Assembly (NCBI RefSeq): GCF_900167535.1
Contig: NZ_FUYE01000014.1
Coordinates: 62,001 to 126,000, forward strand
Direction of reading: 5' to 3'
From: Prosthecobacter debontii
Lineage (GTDB): Bacteria; Verrucomicrobiota; Verrucomicrobiia; Verrucomicrobiales; Verrucomicrobiaceae
Length of the DNA stretch: 64,000 nt
Both the position numbers and the translations under genes were made by a program. Of the stretch, positions 1-9,795 are shown in pieces. Every line of letters begins with the position of its first letter. Position 1 is the first letter of the stretch. The notes under the pieces are model-generated. The model saw only the letters and a program-made list of their open reading frames with translations, had not been told where the DNA came from and ran no database searches.

Positions 1-2313
1 CAGGCTCGGCATGGCGGGAGGGGTCTCGATGGTGACCAGTTTGGTGGCTTCAGGATCGAAGATGCCCTGAGCCTTCAGTTCACCGGCGATGTTGTAGCTG
101 GACCAGTCATTCGTGCTGCGATTGATCAGCCACCACATGGCATCACCATGGATTGGGGATTCCTTATCCTTGGCTACCGCCAGCATGGCTTGAGCGGCCG
201 AGGCGTCTTGGGTGAAGGCCAGGGTGTCCAGAGCCAGCTTGCGCTGGGGCGCACTCAGTTTGCTGGAGAGCGCACGAGTTTTCACCGCTTCTACAGCAGC
301 GGCGGGGTGCAGACGCCAGGTGACTTGGGCAAAGGCGTTGGTCCATTCTTCGGGAGCTACACCGTTGCTCAGTTTGTGAAGGGCCGCCCAAACCTCGGCT
401 TCTTTACCCGTGCAGCCGATGCCCCAGGCCTCAAGGTAAGAACGATCTTGTCCATCGGAACGTTTGGCCAGTTCCACCAGGATGTGCTCACTCTGGGCAA
501 ACGGCACATCGCGCATGGCGACGGCGATTTCACTACGGACGGCGGCGCTGTCATCGGCAGCCAGCGTGTTGAAAAGGTGCATGAGATCTCCTCCCGCAGC
601 GCGCAGTGCACGCAGAGCCACGAGGCGCTTGTTGGCATCGTCAGACTCCAGCCAGGTGCGGACTTTCAGGTTACCCTTTTCACCCATCTGAGCCAGCAGC
701 CAGACGGCACGTGCTGCGATGTAGGGATTGGCATCATCCAGCAAGGCGGTGACGGCAGGCAGGGCTTTGTCTCCCTGTTCCTTCAGCTTCACAAATCCGG
801 TATGGCGGACGTTGTTGGCGGGTGATTTCAGGGCTGCGATTTGACCTTCAATCGTGTCGTAGTTTACCTTGGTCACCTTGGGGTTGGTGCCCTTCGGCAC
901 GATGCGATAAATCGTGCCGCTGCAGGTCTCATCGGTATCCATGTGACCGCCGGTGCGTTTGTCAAACCAGTCGCTGATGTAGATGGCACCATCCATGCCG
1001 ACGCAGACATCGCTCGGACGGAACAGCGTGTGGCGCTCATCGGACATGTTGTCCTTGCCCCCCACGAAGTCGCTGCCCTTGAAGACACCGGTGGTGTTGC
1101 TGGTGCAGAAATCAAAGCGCTCCAGCTTCATGCCAGCGCCATCGGGTTTTGGCAGATAACCGAACACCACGTTGCGACCTGTTTCGCAGCTCAGCAGCAG
1201 GCCTTTCCATTTGTCGCCCAGCGCACCGTTTTCATAAAAGGTCATGCCGGTCGGGGCACCGCCCCCATAGACATCTCCAGCCGGGATGCTGCCGGGATCG
1301 TCCTGACGCCATTCCGCCACGGCAATGGTCTGACCAGGGCGTTTGTCGGCACGCCACTGGCGTTTGCCGTCGGGCGAGAAGAAGCCGAAGCTGCCGCCTT
1401 CGATGAGATGGCTGACGCGGCAGGCGGGGGGATCATCATTGTCATTCAGATACATGTCGCCGAAGGAGTTACGCACGCCCTCAAAGCTGTTGCGGTAGTT
1501 GTAACCGAGGATGCGCACGTTGTGGCCGCTCGGGTCCAGGCTGGCGGTGAAACCACCGACATAGACGTGACCGTCGTCACTCTTTTCGCCAGTGTAGCTG
1601 TTGTTCAAGTAACCGCTGCCGATGCGGAAGGTGTTACCGCTTTTATCGCTAAACTGGGCACCACAGTTGCCGTTGCTGAAATACCAGCGGCCATCCGGTC
1701 CCGCATACACCGCGTGGAGACTGTGATCGTGCTGAGGCTGCTCGAAGCCATCCAGCAGCACCTCACGCTTATCCACAGCCGGATCGAATTTGAGGTCACG
1801 ATTGACGTCGGTGTAAACGATGATGTTCGGGGCGTTGGAGACGACAATGACGTTGTCAAAGACCGCCACACCCAGAGGGCACTCCAGCTCCTTTTCCCGC
1901 ACGAAGACGTGAGACTTGTCCGCCTTGCCATCGCCATCGGTATCTTCCAGCACGCGGATGGCGTCCCCCTCACGGCTGCGGCCACTATGCCGGCGGTAGT
2001 TGATACCTTCCGCGACCCAGACACGGCCTTCGGCATCCACATCCATGTTGGCGGGGTTAAACAGCATGGGAGAGGTGGCCCAGACCGAGATCTCCATGCC
2101 CTCGGGCACCTTGAACATGCTGGTGTCCAGATGCTCGGGAGTCACCTGATTGGGATCAAAGGCTGGCACCGCTGGATCAGGGGTGAAAGCAGGCTTGGCA
2201 GCCACGAATTCTTTTTCCTTCTTGGCGGGCTTTTCGGGTCGATCCGGTTTGGCCGCGTAGAGGCTCACCGTGAGGCCGGCGAGGAGGGCTAGAGCTGTGA
2301 ATGGTCGGAGCAT
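1..2313 (-). CDS. PVC-type membrane-bound dehydrogenase (sorbosone-dehydrogenase-like), 3' end outside window
   Basis: The minus strand is open from an ATG at 2313 to the window edge, giving 771 residues without a stop. An N-terminal hydrophobic signal (FTALALLAGLTVSLYAA) is followed by a Pro/Lys-rich spacer. A beta-propeller with PVC dehydrogenase signatures comes next: FKVPEGMEISVWA near residue 65, NPANMDVDAEGRVWVAEG, repeated DTDGDGKAD-type segments, and PDGRWYFSNG. HEAT-like helical repeats follow (LKSPANNVRHTGFVKL, VTALLDDANPYIAARAVWLL). In this family a c-type heme CxxCH domain normally sits at the C-terminus; that part would lie left of base 1 and is not visible. Likely role is a periplasmic dehydrogenase of sugars or alcohols passing electrons to its own heme; the substrate cannot be read from sequence. 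A second protein of the same kind lies at 35971-38466. Confidence 0.88.
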   Translation of the reverse strand, partial: MLRPFTALALLAGLTVSLYAAKPDRPEKPAKKEKEFVAAKPAFTPDPAVPAFDPNQVTPEHLDTSMFKVPEGMEISVWATSPMLFNPANMDVDAEGRVWVAEGINYRRHSGRSREGDAIRVLEDTDGDGKADKSHVFVREKELECPLGVAVFDNVIVVSNAPNIIVYTDVNRDLKFDPAVDKREVLLDGFEQPQHDHSLHAVYAGPDGRWYFSNGNCGAQFSDKSGNTFRIGSGYLNNSYTGEKSDDGHVYVGGFTASLDPSGHNVRILGYNYRNSFEGVRNSFGDMYLNDNDDPPACRVSHLIEGGSFGFFSPDGKRQWRADKRPGQTIAVAEWRQDDPGSIPAGDVYGGGAPTGMTFYENGALGDKWKGLLLSCETGRNVVFGYLPKPDGAGMKLERFDFCTSNTTGVFKGSDFVGGKDNMSDERHTLFRPSDVCVGMDGAIYISDWFDKRTGGHMDTDETCSGTIYRIVPKGTNPKVTKVNYDTIEGQIAALKSPANNVRHTGFVKLKEQGDKALPAVTALLDDANPYIAARAVWLLAQMGEKGNLKVRTWLESDDANKRLVALRALRAAGGDLMHLFNTLAADDSAAVRSEIAVAMRDVPFAQSEHILVELAKRSDGQDRSYLEAWGIGCTGKEAEVWAALHKLSNGVAPEEWTNAFAQVTWRLHPAAAVEAVKTRALSSKLSAPQRKLALDTLAFTQDASAAQAMLAVAKDKESPIHGDAMWWLINRSTNDWSSYNIAGELKAQGIFDPEATKLVTIETPPAMPSL

Positions 2314-2382
2314 GGGGGGCTAAGGAACGAGGTGGGAAAGCCTCATCTTACGAGAGGTAATCCCTTTGTGACCAGCTTTGAG

Positions 2383-2422
2383 TTTTTCACATATCGAAGA
2401 AATTATGCACAAGTTATCCACA
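2383..2422 (+). promoter_or_regulatory. cluster of DnaA-box-like 9-mers upstream of dnaB
   Basis: TTATGCACA (2403-2411) and TTATCCACA (2414-2422) both match the DnaA-box consensus TTATNCACA exactly. They lie in the same orientation with an 11-bp start-to-start distance, one helical turn. A weaker TTTTTCACA (2383-2391, one mismatch) lies 20 bp upstream. All lie 60-100 bp before the dnaB start, in the divergent gap with the PVC dehydrogenase. A further exact box, TTATCCACA, is at 1769-1777 inside the neighbouring gene. Function is inferred: DnaA control of dnaB, or a DnaA-binding locus. Confidence 0.55.
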
Positions 2423-2483
2423 GGTTGTTCTCAAAGTTACTCTGATTGAATCCAGCGGTGGTTTCGGCCATGAATCTTCTGAC

Positions 2484-4019
2484 ATGGCAGAATCCGCTTC
2501 CAACCTTGTCCAAGCTGCAGCCGCCCCTGGTGAGCTGCCCGAAAAGGCGACCCCGAAACCGCAGTCCAATCCCTTTGGCCGTAAGCGGAATGAGATCCCG
2601 ACTGCGGAGGAATTGCTCGCCAACATCAACCGTCAGCTTCCCTTCAGTGACGAAGCGGAAAAAGGCGTCATTTCCAGCATTCTGCAGGACCCGAACGAAC
2701 GGCTCAGTGAGAGCCGCGTGACCCTGCCAGCGGCAGCTTTCTATCACGAGGCCAACCGGACCGTTTACGAAAAGCTCCTGGAGTTCTACGACAAGAATTT
2801 GCCTGTGGACCCAGTGATGCTCACCAATGCACTGCGGGATCAAAACCTGCTGGAGCGCGTGGGCGGGCCAGCCGCCATCACGGAGTTATTCACGTTCGTC
2901 CCGGTCCCGACGCATTACTCCTATTACAAAAAGATCGTCCTGGATAAGCATATCCTGCGGCAGATGATCCATGCCTGCTCGCTGAACATCGATGCGGCAT
3001 ACGAGTTCGGTAAAACGGAACTGGATGCGGATATCAATACGCTGATCGACCACAGTGAGCAGCGTGTGTTGGCGGTGCGTGAAGCCACGAATGGGAAGAG
3101 CGATGGTGTGAAGTCTCTGGCCTCCCACGTGGCCGAGGCCATCGATAACATCCAATACATGCTCGAGCACCCCGGGCAGCTCCGAGGTCTTTCCACGGGT
3201 TACAGCAAGCTGGATAGCATGAGCGGTGGTCTGCAGGGCAGTGAAATGTTCGTCATCGCGGCTCGTCCCTCCATGGGTAAGACCTCCCTCGCCATGAACC
3301 TGGTGGAGCACGTCGCCGTGGATTGTGACAAGCCTTGTGCGGTCTTCAGTCTGGAAATGAGTGCCACCATGCTGGTGCGCCGTCTGCTCGTCTCACGCGC
3401 CCAGCTTTCGTTAGGTGATCTCTCCCGCGGTCTCATGTCACGCGCTCAGATGGAGGCTTTGTCGAAAGCCACGCGTGAGCTGCAGAAGGCCACCATCCTG
3501 ATTGATGATACACCGGGTCTCGACGTGCTGGAAATGCGTGCCAAAGCGCGCCGCATGAAAAAGCAGCACGATATCCAGATGATCATGATTGACTACCTCC
3601 AGCTCATGACCTCCAGCAGCCGTCGTGCGCAGGATAACCGTCAGATTGAGATCGCGGAAATTTCAGCGGGGATCAAAGGCATCGCCAAAGAACTGAACGT
3701 GCCGATCATCGTCCTGGCCCAGCTCAACCGTTCCGTGGAAGGCCGTAAAGGCCAGCGCCCCGTGCTCTCCGACCTTCGTGAATCCGGCTCCATCGAGCAG
3801 GATGCCGACATGGTGGGCCTGCTCACCCGTGAAGACTACGCTGGCGGTAAGATGGAAGTCGGCACCGAGGAGGAAGAAGAGCGCAAGAAGGGGCAGGCCC
3901 TGCTCATCTTGGCGAAGAACCGTAACGGCCCGACCGATGACGTGCCCCTGCGCTTCATCGACTACGCCATGCGCTTCGTGGAACGTTTCCCTGAGGAAGG
4001 CGAAGCCGAGTCTCCTTGA
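2484..4019 (+). CDS. dnaB: Replicative DNA helicase DnaB
   Basis: 511 residues. An unusual Ala/Pro-rich N-terminal extension of about 50 residues precedes the helicase N-terminal helical domain (PFSDEAEKGVISSILQD, about 53-150). The RecA-like motor follows, with Walker A RPSMGKTSLAMN near residue 261, Walker B MIMIDYLQLM, and the distal motif SGSIEQDADMVGLLTRE. The hexamer unwinds DNA ahead of the replisome, hydrolysing ATP/dNTP. There is no intein and the motifs are intact. The ATG at 2484 was chosen because the protein then begins directly with the extension; no strong Shine-Dalgarno is visible. DnaA boxes lie just upstream. The gene stands alone, convergent with the cytochrome c peroxidase gene. 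Confidence 0.97.
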   Translation: MAESASNLVQAAAAPGELPEKATPKPQSNPFGRKRNEIPTAEELLANINRQLPFSDEAEKGVISSILQDPNERLSESRVTLPAAAFYHEANRTVYEKLLEFYDKNLPVDPVMLTNALRDQNLLERVGGPAAITELFTFVPVPTHYSYYKKIVLDKHILRQMIHACSLNIDAAYEFGKTELDADINTLIDHSEQRVLAVREATNGKSDGVKSLASHVAEAIDNIQYMLEHPGQLRGLSTGYSKLDSMSGGLQGSEMFVIAARPSMGKTSLAMNLVEHVAVDCDKPCAVFSLEMSATMLVRRLLVSRAQLSLGDLSRGLMSRAQMEALSKATRELQKATILIDDTPGLDVLEMRAKARRMKKQHDIQMIMIDYLQLMTSSSRRAQDNRQIEIAEISAGIKGIAKELNVPIIVLAQLNRSVEGRKGQRPVLSDLRESGSIEQDADMVGLLTREDYAGGKMEVGTEEEEERKKGQALLILAKNRNGPTDDVPLRFIDYAMRFVERFPEEGEAESP

Positions 4020-4073
4020 GTTGAATGAAGAAACCTTTTTCTTTTTTGGTTTTCATCGCAACTCGATGATGAC

Positions 4074-4129
4074 GTTGAACCTCTTTCGGATCGAAAGAGG
4101 TTCAACAATTCAGATCTTAAGAGGATCTG
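4074..4129. terminator. long perfect hairpin plus small hairpin between convergent genes
   Basis: A perfect 15-bp inverted repeat (GTTGAACCTCTTTCG at 4074-4088, loop GAT, complement at 4092-4106) is followed by a 6-bp hairpin (CAGATC 4111-4116 / GATCTG 4124-4129). It sits between the ends of dnaB and the peroxidase gene. Neither side has a clear T-run, so factor-independent termination is uncertain, but the position suits a bidirectional terminator or 3'-end stabiliser. Confidence 0.5.
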
Positions 4130-4178
4130 TTTCCACTTCCTGAAATCTGGCCAGCGGATCGATAGAACTCCATCGACC

Positions 4179-5198
4179 TCAGGCCTTCGGTGTATTTGGC
4201 CCGCTTTCTGGCAACCGAGGTTTGGCGATGTATTCTTTCGGCAACTCGCCTTTGAGTGACTTCAGAAAGGTCACAATACTGACGGTTTCTTCGTCTGTCA
4301 GTGTTTTGCCCAATTGATGCTCAGCCATCATTTTCACCATCTCATCCAGTGTCTTGACGGACCCATCATGGAGGTAAGGCCCTGTCTCCGTCACATTCCG
4401 CAGGCTCGAGACCTTGAAAAAGTGCTTGTCACTTTCCTGCTTGGTCGCCTCATAACGACCCAGGTCTTTGAGGCCCGGCCAAGCTTTCACGAGGCCTAGT
4501 TTATGATACATCGCGCCCCCAATAGCGGGACCGTTATGGCACGTGGCACACCCGGCTTTGGCAAAGGTTTCGTACCCTTTCTGCTCCTCTGCGGTCAGCG
4601 CTTCCTTGCGTCCCTTCAGGTATTCATCCCAACGGGCGGGAGTCACGAGACGGCGCTCAAAGGCTCCCACGGCTTTGCCAAAGTTGTCATAATTGACAGG
4701 ATCTTTTTCCTCAGGAAATGCTGCGTTAAAAGCCTCCACATAGCCAGGGATAGACTTCAGCACTTCCACGACAAAGTCAGCGCTCGGCATACCCATTTCC
4801 ACAGGGTTGAGCACCGGACCTTTGGCCTGTTCCTCCACGGATGGTGCACGACCATCCCAGAACTGAGCGATGTGTATCGCTGCGTTATAGACGGTGGGTG
4901 AACTCCGTCCCCCTAGCTTGCCTTCGTGTCCGGGAGAGAAAGGCAGATTGTCCTGGCCATACTTATCCAGCACATGGCAGCTATTGCAGGACATCTGACC
5001 GTTTTTCGAGATGCGTGTCTCGAAGTAGAGCATGCGGCCCAGTTTGATCTTGGCTTCAGTCAGTTCATTCTCAGGCGCAGGCATCTCCGTGGGGAGAGGC
5101 TTGAACATGGCCAAATAGGAGTCTGACAAGGCGTCCGCATGAGCCCATGAGGCGGCGAGGGCGAAGAACGTGGTCGTGATGAGATGTTTTGTTTTCAA
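4179..5198 (-). CDS. Di-heme cytochrome c peroxidase (MauG/CcpA family)
   Basis: 339 residues with a cleavable signal peptide (MKTKHLITTTFFALAASWAHA), so periplasmic. Two c-type heme sites are present, CNSCH at 71-75 and CATCH at 217-221, with the spacing of bacterial di-heme peroxidases. TGPYLHDGSVKTLDEMV near the C-terminus is the conserved block before the distal ligand region. Family role: reduction of H2O2 to water using cytochrome c or cupredoxin electrons; MauG-like oxidation of another protein cannot be excluded. The start is a TTG at 5198, because no in-frame ATG would retain the signal peptide. C-rich homopolymers (G6 at 5212-5217 and G8 at 5224-5231 on the plus strand) lie in its 5' leader. 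It is divergent from the TPR gene at 5391. Confidence 0.93.
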   Translation of the reverse strand: MKTKHLITTTFFALAASWAHADALSDSYLAMFKPLPTEMPAPENELTEAKIKLGRMLYFETRISKNGQMSCNSCHVLDKYGQDNLPFSPGHEGKLGGRSSPTVYNAAIHIAQFWDGRAPSVEEQAKGPVLNPVEMGMPSADFVVEVLKSIPGYVEAFNAAFPEEKDPVNYDNFGKAVGAFERRLVTPARWDEYLKGRKEALTAEEQKGYETFAKAGCATCHNGPAIGGAMYHKLGLVKAWPGLKDLGRYEATKQESDKHFFKVSSLRNVTETGPYLHDGSVKTLDEMVKMMAEHQLGKTLTDEETVSIVTFLKSLKGELPKEYIAKPRLPESGPNTPKA

Positions 5199-5390
5199 GG
5201 CTTAGGCGCTTGGGGGGTGGATTGGGGGGGGCGAAATTACGTCTCGCAGCTGTCCTTGATTACATACAATTTTTGATATCGAAGCCTCTCGCCGAAGGGT
5301 GCCCTTCACTTGCTTAAAGCTGTGCGTTTTTTGCGATCCGCAAGGGCACTTCCCCCCTTGCCTGTCGCGGCTCCGAAGCTAAGGTCCGTC

Positions 5391-6080
5391 ATGATTCTCC
5401 GCTGCGTCATCCCCCTCACGCTGGTGCTCGTAACGATCTTTTCCCAGGCTCAGGAGAAGACCTCTTCCGAGGTGCTCGAAAAGCTCAGAGAGGCGCAACG
5501 TCTGCAGCAAGAAAATCACTACAGCGAGGCCTTGCAAAAGCTCGACGAACTCGAAGCCGCGCACCCTGACATCCCGGACATTTACAACCTCCGCGGTTCC
5601 ATCTTTATGACCCCGGCCTTGCGGGATTTTGCAGAAGCGGAAAAGAACTTTGCCAAAGCCGAACAATTACGCCCGGAGGCCATCGAACCCCGCTTTAACA
5701 AAGGCGAATTGCTCTTCGTTAAGCATGAATGGGCTCAAGCGGAAGCCGCCTTCCAAAAGCTGCTCGATGACTACCCCAAGCTGCCGCTACAGATTCGTCA
5801 CCTGACGCTCTACAAGCGCCTCGTTTGTGAAGTCAAATTAGGTAAATTCGAAGCGGCAGAAAAGACATTGAAAGATCACTTCACCTTCATGGATGACACG
5901 CCGGCTTATTATTTCAGCCATGCAGCCATCGCTTTTGGTAAAACCCATGAGGGTGAAGCCAAAGACTGGCTCGCGCGTGCAGAGGCAATCTTCAAGCCCG
6001 CCGAACTGACCGCCTACCTGGATACCTTGATGGAAGTCCGCTGGGTGCCCAACATCAGCCTGCCCTTTTCAGAGCAATAG
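5391..6080 (+). CDS. Secreted TPR-repeat protein
   Basis: 229 residues from the ATG at 5391. An in-frame TTG at 5310 would add 27 non-signal-like residues, so the ATG was preferred. The signal peptide is MILRCVIPLTLVLVTIFSQAQ. Tetratricopeptide-like helical pairs follow (YSEALQKLDELEAAHPDIPD, FAEAEKNFAKAEQLRPEAIE, WAQAEAAFQKLLDDYPKLPL). No catalytic residues were recognised; TPR arrays usually hold protein partners. It ends 9 bp before the hydantoinase gene, so the two could be cotranscribed, though the functional link is not evident. Confidence 0.85.
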   Translation: MILRCVIPLTLVLVTIFSQAQEKTSSEVLEKLREAQRLQQENHYSEALQKLDELEAAHPDIPDIYNLRGSIFMTPALRDFAEAEKNFAKAEQLRPEAIEPRFNKGELLFVKHEWAQAEAAFQKLLDDYPKLPLQIRHLTLYKRLVCEVKLGKFEAAEKTLKDHFTFMDDTPAYYFSHAAIAFGKTHEGEAKDWLARAEAIFKPAELTAYLDTLMEVRWVPNISLPFSEQ

Positions 6081-6089
6081 CCTAAGATC

Positions 6090-9000
6090 ATGTGGAAAAT
6101 CGCAGCGGATACCGGTGGCACATTCACGGATGCCTTTGCCCGCGATCCCGAGGGTCGCGAAAGCCGCTGCAAGGTGCTCTCCACCGGCTTGCTACGAGTG
6201 CGTGTGACGGCGATCTCAGATGCTCATGGGTGGCACGTGGAGGCGCTACCCAACATGGGCCCTGGATTTTTCCAAGGCTTCATCGGGCAAGCTGGGCCAG
6301 TGCGAGTCTGCATCCGTCATTCCACGGCCGACCATCTTGAAATCGAACCTCAAGCGGCAGATGCTACTTTTCCATCGCTTCCTTTTCTGCTGGATCTTAG
6401 CACCGGCGAAGAAGCCCCCGTGCTGGCCGCGAGGCTTTTAACACACACCTCGTTAGGCCAAGAGTTCCCGCCCCTGGAGCTACGGCTAGCCACCACACGC
6501 GCGACGAATGCACTGCTGGAGCGTAAAGGCTCTCCCACCGTGTTCTTCGTCACCCGAGGATTTGGGGATCTGCTGCGCATCGGGGATCAGCGCCGGGCGG
6601 ATCTCTTTGCGCTGAAACACGAAGCCCGGCCGGTCTTCGCCAAAGCGGTGGCGGAAGTGGCTGAACGCCTCACCTCTGACGGTCAAATCATCGGGCCGCT
6701 GGACGAAGAACAGGTTCGCCAAGAGGCCGAGCGACTCGTGAGTGAAGGCTATCGTCATGCAGCAGTGGCGCTCCTGCACAGTTACGCGCACCCTGAGCAT
6801 GAGCAGCGTGTGGCGGAGATCCTCTTCGAGGCAGGCTTCAGCCATGTCAGCGCCTCCAGCCAAGTGGCTCCCTTCACCAAGATTCTACCCCGAGCTCAAA
6901 GCGCTGTTGCCAATGCCTACCTTACAGGGCCGGTGGAATCCTTTCTTCAAGGTGTGGCCCGTCCGATGAAAGACGCCTCTTTCTTCATCCTGAATTCTGC
7001 AGGCGGTCTCGAATCCACGGCCACCATCCAGCCCAAGGACTTGCTGCTCAGCGGCCCGGCAGGGGGTGCCATTGGCGCGGCCAATGCGGCTGCGCAACTC
7101 GGCTACTCCCGCATTCTCACGCTCGATATGGGAGGCACCAGCACGGATGTCGCCCGCATCGACGGGCAGCCTGGTTATCGTTTCACTCAGAATGTGGCAG
7201 GTATGCAACTTCTGGCCCCCTGCGTCGCCATCGAAACCGTAGCGGCCGGTGGCGGCTCCATCTGCCAGTGGACTCCGCATGGTCTGACCGTCGGTCCCGA
7301 GAGTGCGAGTTCTCACCCAGGCCCAGCCTGCTATGGTCGCGGCGGCCCGCTGACGATCACCGACGTCAATCTCTTGTTAGGCCGTTTTGATCCGGCACGA
7401 GCCCCCATCCCGCTCGATAAAGAAGCCTCCAGAGCCCGCTTGCGAGAGCTGCTGGCTCTGAGCAGTGGCTTTAAAAGCGAAGACGAACTGCTGCACGCCT
7501 GCCTTCAACTTGCCATTGAGCATATGGCGGATGCCATCCGCCGCATCTCAGTGGCGGAGGGTTATGATCCTGCTGACTATGCTCTACTCGCCTTCGGGGG
7601 CGCGGGGCCCCAGCATGCCTGTGAGGTGGCAGATCGCCTGGGGATGAGCACGATTCTGGCCCCTGAGCATGCGGGCATTCTCAGTGCCGTGGGCTTGTAT
7701 CAGGCATTGCCAGAACGTTTCGCTGAGCAGCAGGTGATTAGCCCTCTCGGCGAGTGCTTGGATGAGGTCGATACGTGGGTGCAAGCCTTGGTCGAGGAAG
7801 CAAGCTCAACACTGAACAGCACCGCCATCGCCCCCGACGAGACACGCACCCCTCAGGCATCATTCATGGCGGAAATGCGCTTGCGAGGGCAAGATACGCC
7901 GCTTCAGGTTCCCTTCCAAACCGCTGTGGAGCTTCCCGAAAAGTATCGGCAGTCCTATCAACGTCTTTTTGGTTATCCTCCCCCTGCCCAACGCACTGTC
8001 GAACTGGTCAGCCTGCGGGTCATCGTTCGCGCCTGCCCCCCCGATCCTTCATCATCCACCTCGGTTCCGTCATCCGAGTCTCTCGGTGAGGGTCCGCTGC
8101 TGATCCAAGATGCCTTCAGCACGCTGGTGGTGACGGCAGGATGGCGCACTGAACGTGTGCCTGGATTTGGCCATGTGTTAAAAAAGATCCCCCACGCTGA
8201 GTCCTCCATAACGAACGATTCTGCACAAGGGCTCATGTCTCAGGCCTCACGACGTGATCTCGTCCGCCATCGCCTGCACAGCATCGTCTCAGAAATGGGG
8301 GCATTGCTTTGCCGCACCGCCATCTCCACAAATATCCGCGAGCGGCTAGACTTTTCCTGCGCTCTGCTGGATGCCGAAGGGAGGCTCATCTCCAGCGCTC
8401 CACACATTCCGGTGCATCTCGGCGCGCTAGGTGTCTGTGTGCGAGAAGCGACACGCGGTTTTGACTTGCAGCCAGGAGACACGTTGATCACCAATCACCC
8501 GGCTTATGGCGGCTCTCACCTGCCGGATGTCACTCTCATCACACCCGTCTTTGATCGGGAGGAAAAGTTGCTCGGGTTTGTGGCGAACCGAGCGCATCAT
8601 GCGGAGATCGGCGGTATCACGCCAGGCTCCATGCCTGCCGCGGCCACCCGGCTGGAGCAAGAAGGCGTCGTCATCCCGCCTCAGCATCTGGTGAAAGTAG
8701 GCGCATCCTGTTTTGAAACCCTCGCCAGCCTCCTGACCACAGGGCCGTATCCCACGCGCAACCTGGCGGATAATCTCGCTGACCTGCACGCTCAACTTGC
8801 CGCCAATCTCCAGGGAGCTCAACGTTTCCTCGAATTGGCAGGAGATGACTCACCGGCACTGCGGCAATGTCTGGCCAGCATCCTGGATCACAGTGCGGAC
8901 GTCATGCGCAAGCGCATCCCCCAGATCCAAGCGGGCATGGCAGAGCAGTCTTTGGATGATGGTGCGACCATCCGCGTGCAGGTTTCCCCGACCACTCACG

Positions 9001-9767
9001 GCCATCTGAAGCTCGACTTCACTGGCACCGCGCCCGTTCATCCAGGCAATCTCAACGCCACCCGAGCCATCGTGAATAGCGCCGTGCTGTATGTGCTGAG
9101 GCTGCTTCTTCAGGAAGATCTGCCCCTCAATGAAGGACTGCTGGCGCCGGTGGAATTGCACCTACCAGACAATACGCTTTTAAACCCGAGCTTCCCGATG
9201 GATGCGGCTGAGGCACCCGCCGTGGTCGGAGGCAATGTGGAGGTGAGTCAGCGACTCGTGGATACACTGCTTCAGGTGTTTCAGCTCCAGGCGTGCAGCC
9301 AGGGCACCATGAATAACTTCTTGTTCGGCAATGCCCGGTTCGGTTATTATGAAACCATCGCCGGAGGGACGGGCGCTGGAGACGGTTACGCAGGAGCTGA
9401 TGCGCTGCATAGCCACATGACGAACACCGCCATCACGGATCCAGAGATCATTGAGCAGCGTTACCCTGTCCGTCTCCACCAGTTCGCAATCCGGCAGGGC
9501 TCAGGAGGCAGCGGCCTATGGCGCGGGGGGCACGGTGTCATTCGTGAATTTGAGTTCCTCGAACCCCTAACCGTCTCCATGCTCACCCAGCATCGTCGTC
9601 ACGCCCCTTATGGCATGGCAGGGGGTAGCCCAGGAGCCTGTGGACGACAGACGCTGTGGCAAAATGGCATCGAGACGGAATTGCCCTCCAGCACCAGTTT
9701 TGCCGTGCAGCCAGGAGATCGCGTGAAGATCGAGACTCCCGGCGGAGGTGCGTGGGGCGAGGCCTAG
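6090..9767 (+). CDS. Fused hydantoinase/5-oxoprolinase (HyuA-HyuB type)
   Basis: 1225 residues. The N-terminal half (about 1-650) is HyuA-like, with the ATP-binding loops [10 protein letters not shown] at residue 8 and [14 protein letters not shown] near 350, and [17 protein letters not shown]. The C-terminal half (about 715-1225) is HyuB-like: [36 protein letters not shown] and GGGAWGEA at the extreme end. Eukaryotic 5-oxoprolinase has this fused arrangement, and many bacteria encode the two halves separately. Expected reaction is ATP-dependent opening of a cyclic amide (5-oxoproline to glutamate, or N-methylhydantoin); the substrate is not decidable here. The linker at about 645-700 is Ser/Pro-rich. 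It is a cytoplasmic protein following the TPR gene by 9 bp. Confidence 0.93.
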   Translation: MWKIAADTGGTFTDAFARDPEGRESRCKVLSTGLLRVRVTAISDAHGWHVEALPNMGPGFFQGFIGQAGPVRVCIRHSTADHLEIEPQAADATFPSLPFLLDLSTGEEAPVLAARLLTHTSLGQEFPPLELRLATTRATNALLERKGSPTVFFVTRGFGDLLRIGDQRRADLFALKHEARPVFAKAVAEVAERLTSDGQIIGPLDEEQVRQEAERLVSEGYRHAAVALLHSYAHPEHEQRVAEILFEAGFSHVSASSQVAPFTKILPRAQSAVANAYLTGPVESFLQGVARPMKDASFFILNSAGGLESTATIQPKDLLLSGPAGGAIGAANAAAQLGYSRILTLDMGGTSTDVARIDGQPGYRFTQNVAGMQLLAPCVAIETVAAGGGSICQWTPHGLTVGPESASSHPGPACYGRGGPLTITDVNLLLGRFDPARAPIPLDKEASRARLRELLALSSGFKSEDELLHACLQLAIEHMADAIRRISVAEGYDPADYALLAFGGAGPQHACEVADRLGMSTILAPEHAGILSAVGLYQALPERFAEQQVISPLGECLDEVDTWVQALVEEASSTLNSTAIAPDETRTPQASFMAEMRLRGQDTPLQVPFQTAVELPEKYRQSYQRLFGYPPPAQRTVELVSLRVIVRACPPDPSSSTSVPSSESLGEGPLLIQDAFSTLVVTAGWRTERVPGFGHVLKKIPHAESSITNDSAQGLMSQASRRDLVRHRLHSIVSEMGALLCRTAISTNIRERLDFSCALLDAEGRLISSAPHIPVHLGALGVCVREATRGFDLQPGDTLITNHPAYGGSHLPDVTLITPVFDREEKLLGFVANRAHHAEIGGITPGSMPAAATRLEQEGVVIPPQHLVKVGASCFETLASLLTTGPYPTRNLADNLADLHAQLAANLQGAQRFLELAGDDSPALRQCLASILDHSADVMRKRIPQIQAGMAEQSLDDGATIRVQVSPTTHGHLKLDFTGTAPVHPGNLNATRAIVNSAVLYVLRLLLQEDLPLNEGLLAPVELHLPDNTLLNPSFPMDAAEAPAVVGGNVEVSQRLVDTLLQVFQLQACSQGTMNNFLFGNARFGYYETIAGGTGAGDGYAGADALHSHMTNTAITDPEIIEQRYPVRLHQFAIRQGSGGSGLWRGGHGVIREFEFLEPLTVSMLTQHRRHAPYGMAGGSPGACGRQTLWQNGIETELPSSTSFAVQPGDRVKIETPGGGAWGEA

Positions 9768-9769
9768 GA

Positions 9770-9795
9770 AGGCTGGCCCCAATTTCCCCCAGCCT
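9770..9795. terminator. weak hairpin at convergent gene ends
   Basis: AGGCTGG (9770-9776) pairs with CCAGCCT (9789-9795) around a 12-nt loop, between the oxoprolinase stop and the stop of the convergent lipoprotein gene. There is no T-run; a weak bidirectional terminator is possible. Confidence 0.3.

Noticed and set aside
841-2292. Long open frame on the plus strand opposite the PVC dehydrogenase
   Set aside because: The minus-strand frame has a signal peptide, family motifs and continuous homology-like words. The plus frame is a shadow without recognisable motifs, caused by the high-GC codon usage.
2383-2391. TTTTTCACA as an independent DnaA box
   Set aside because: One mismatch to consensus at a conserved position; kept only as a weak member of the cluster.
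5256-5277. Sigma-70 promoter for the TPR gene (TTGATT with TATCGA)
   Set aside because: Spacing of 15 bp and a poor -10 make it no better than chance in this AT-rich patch.
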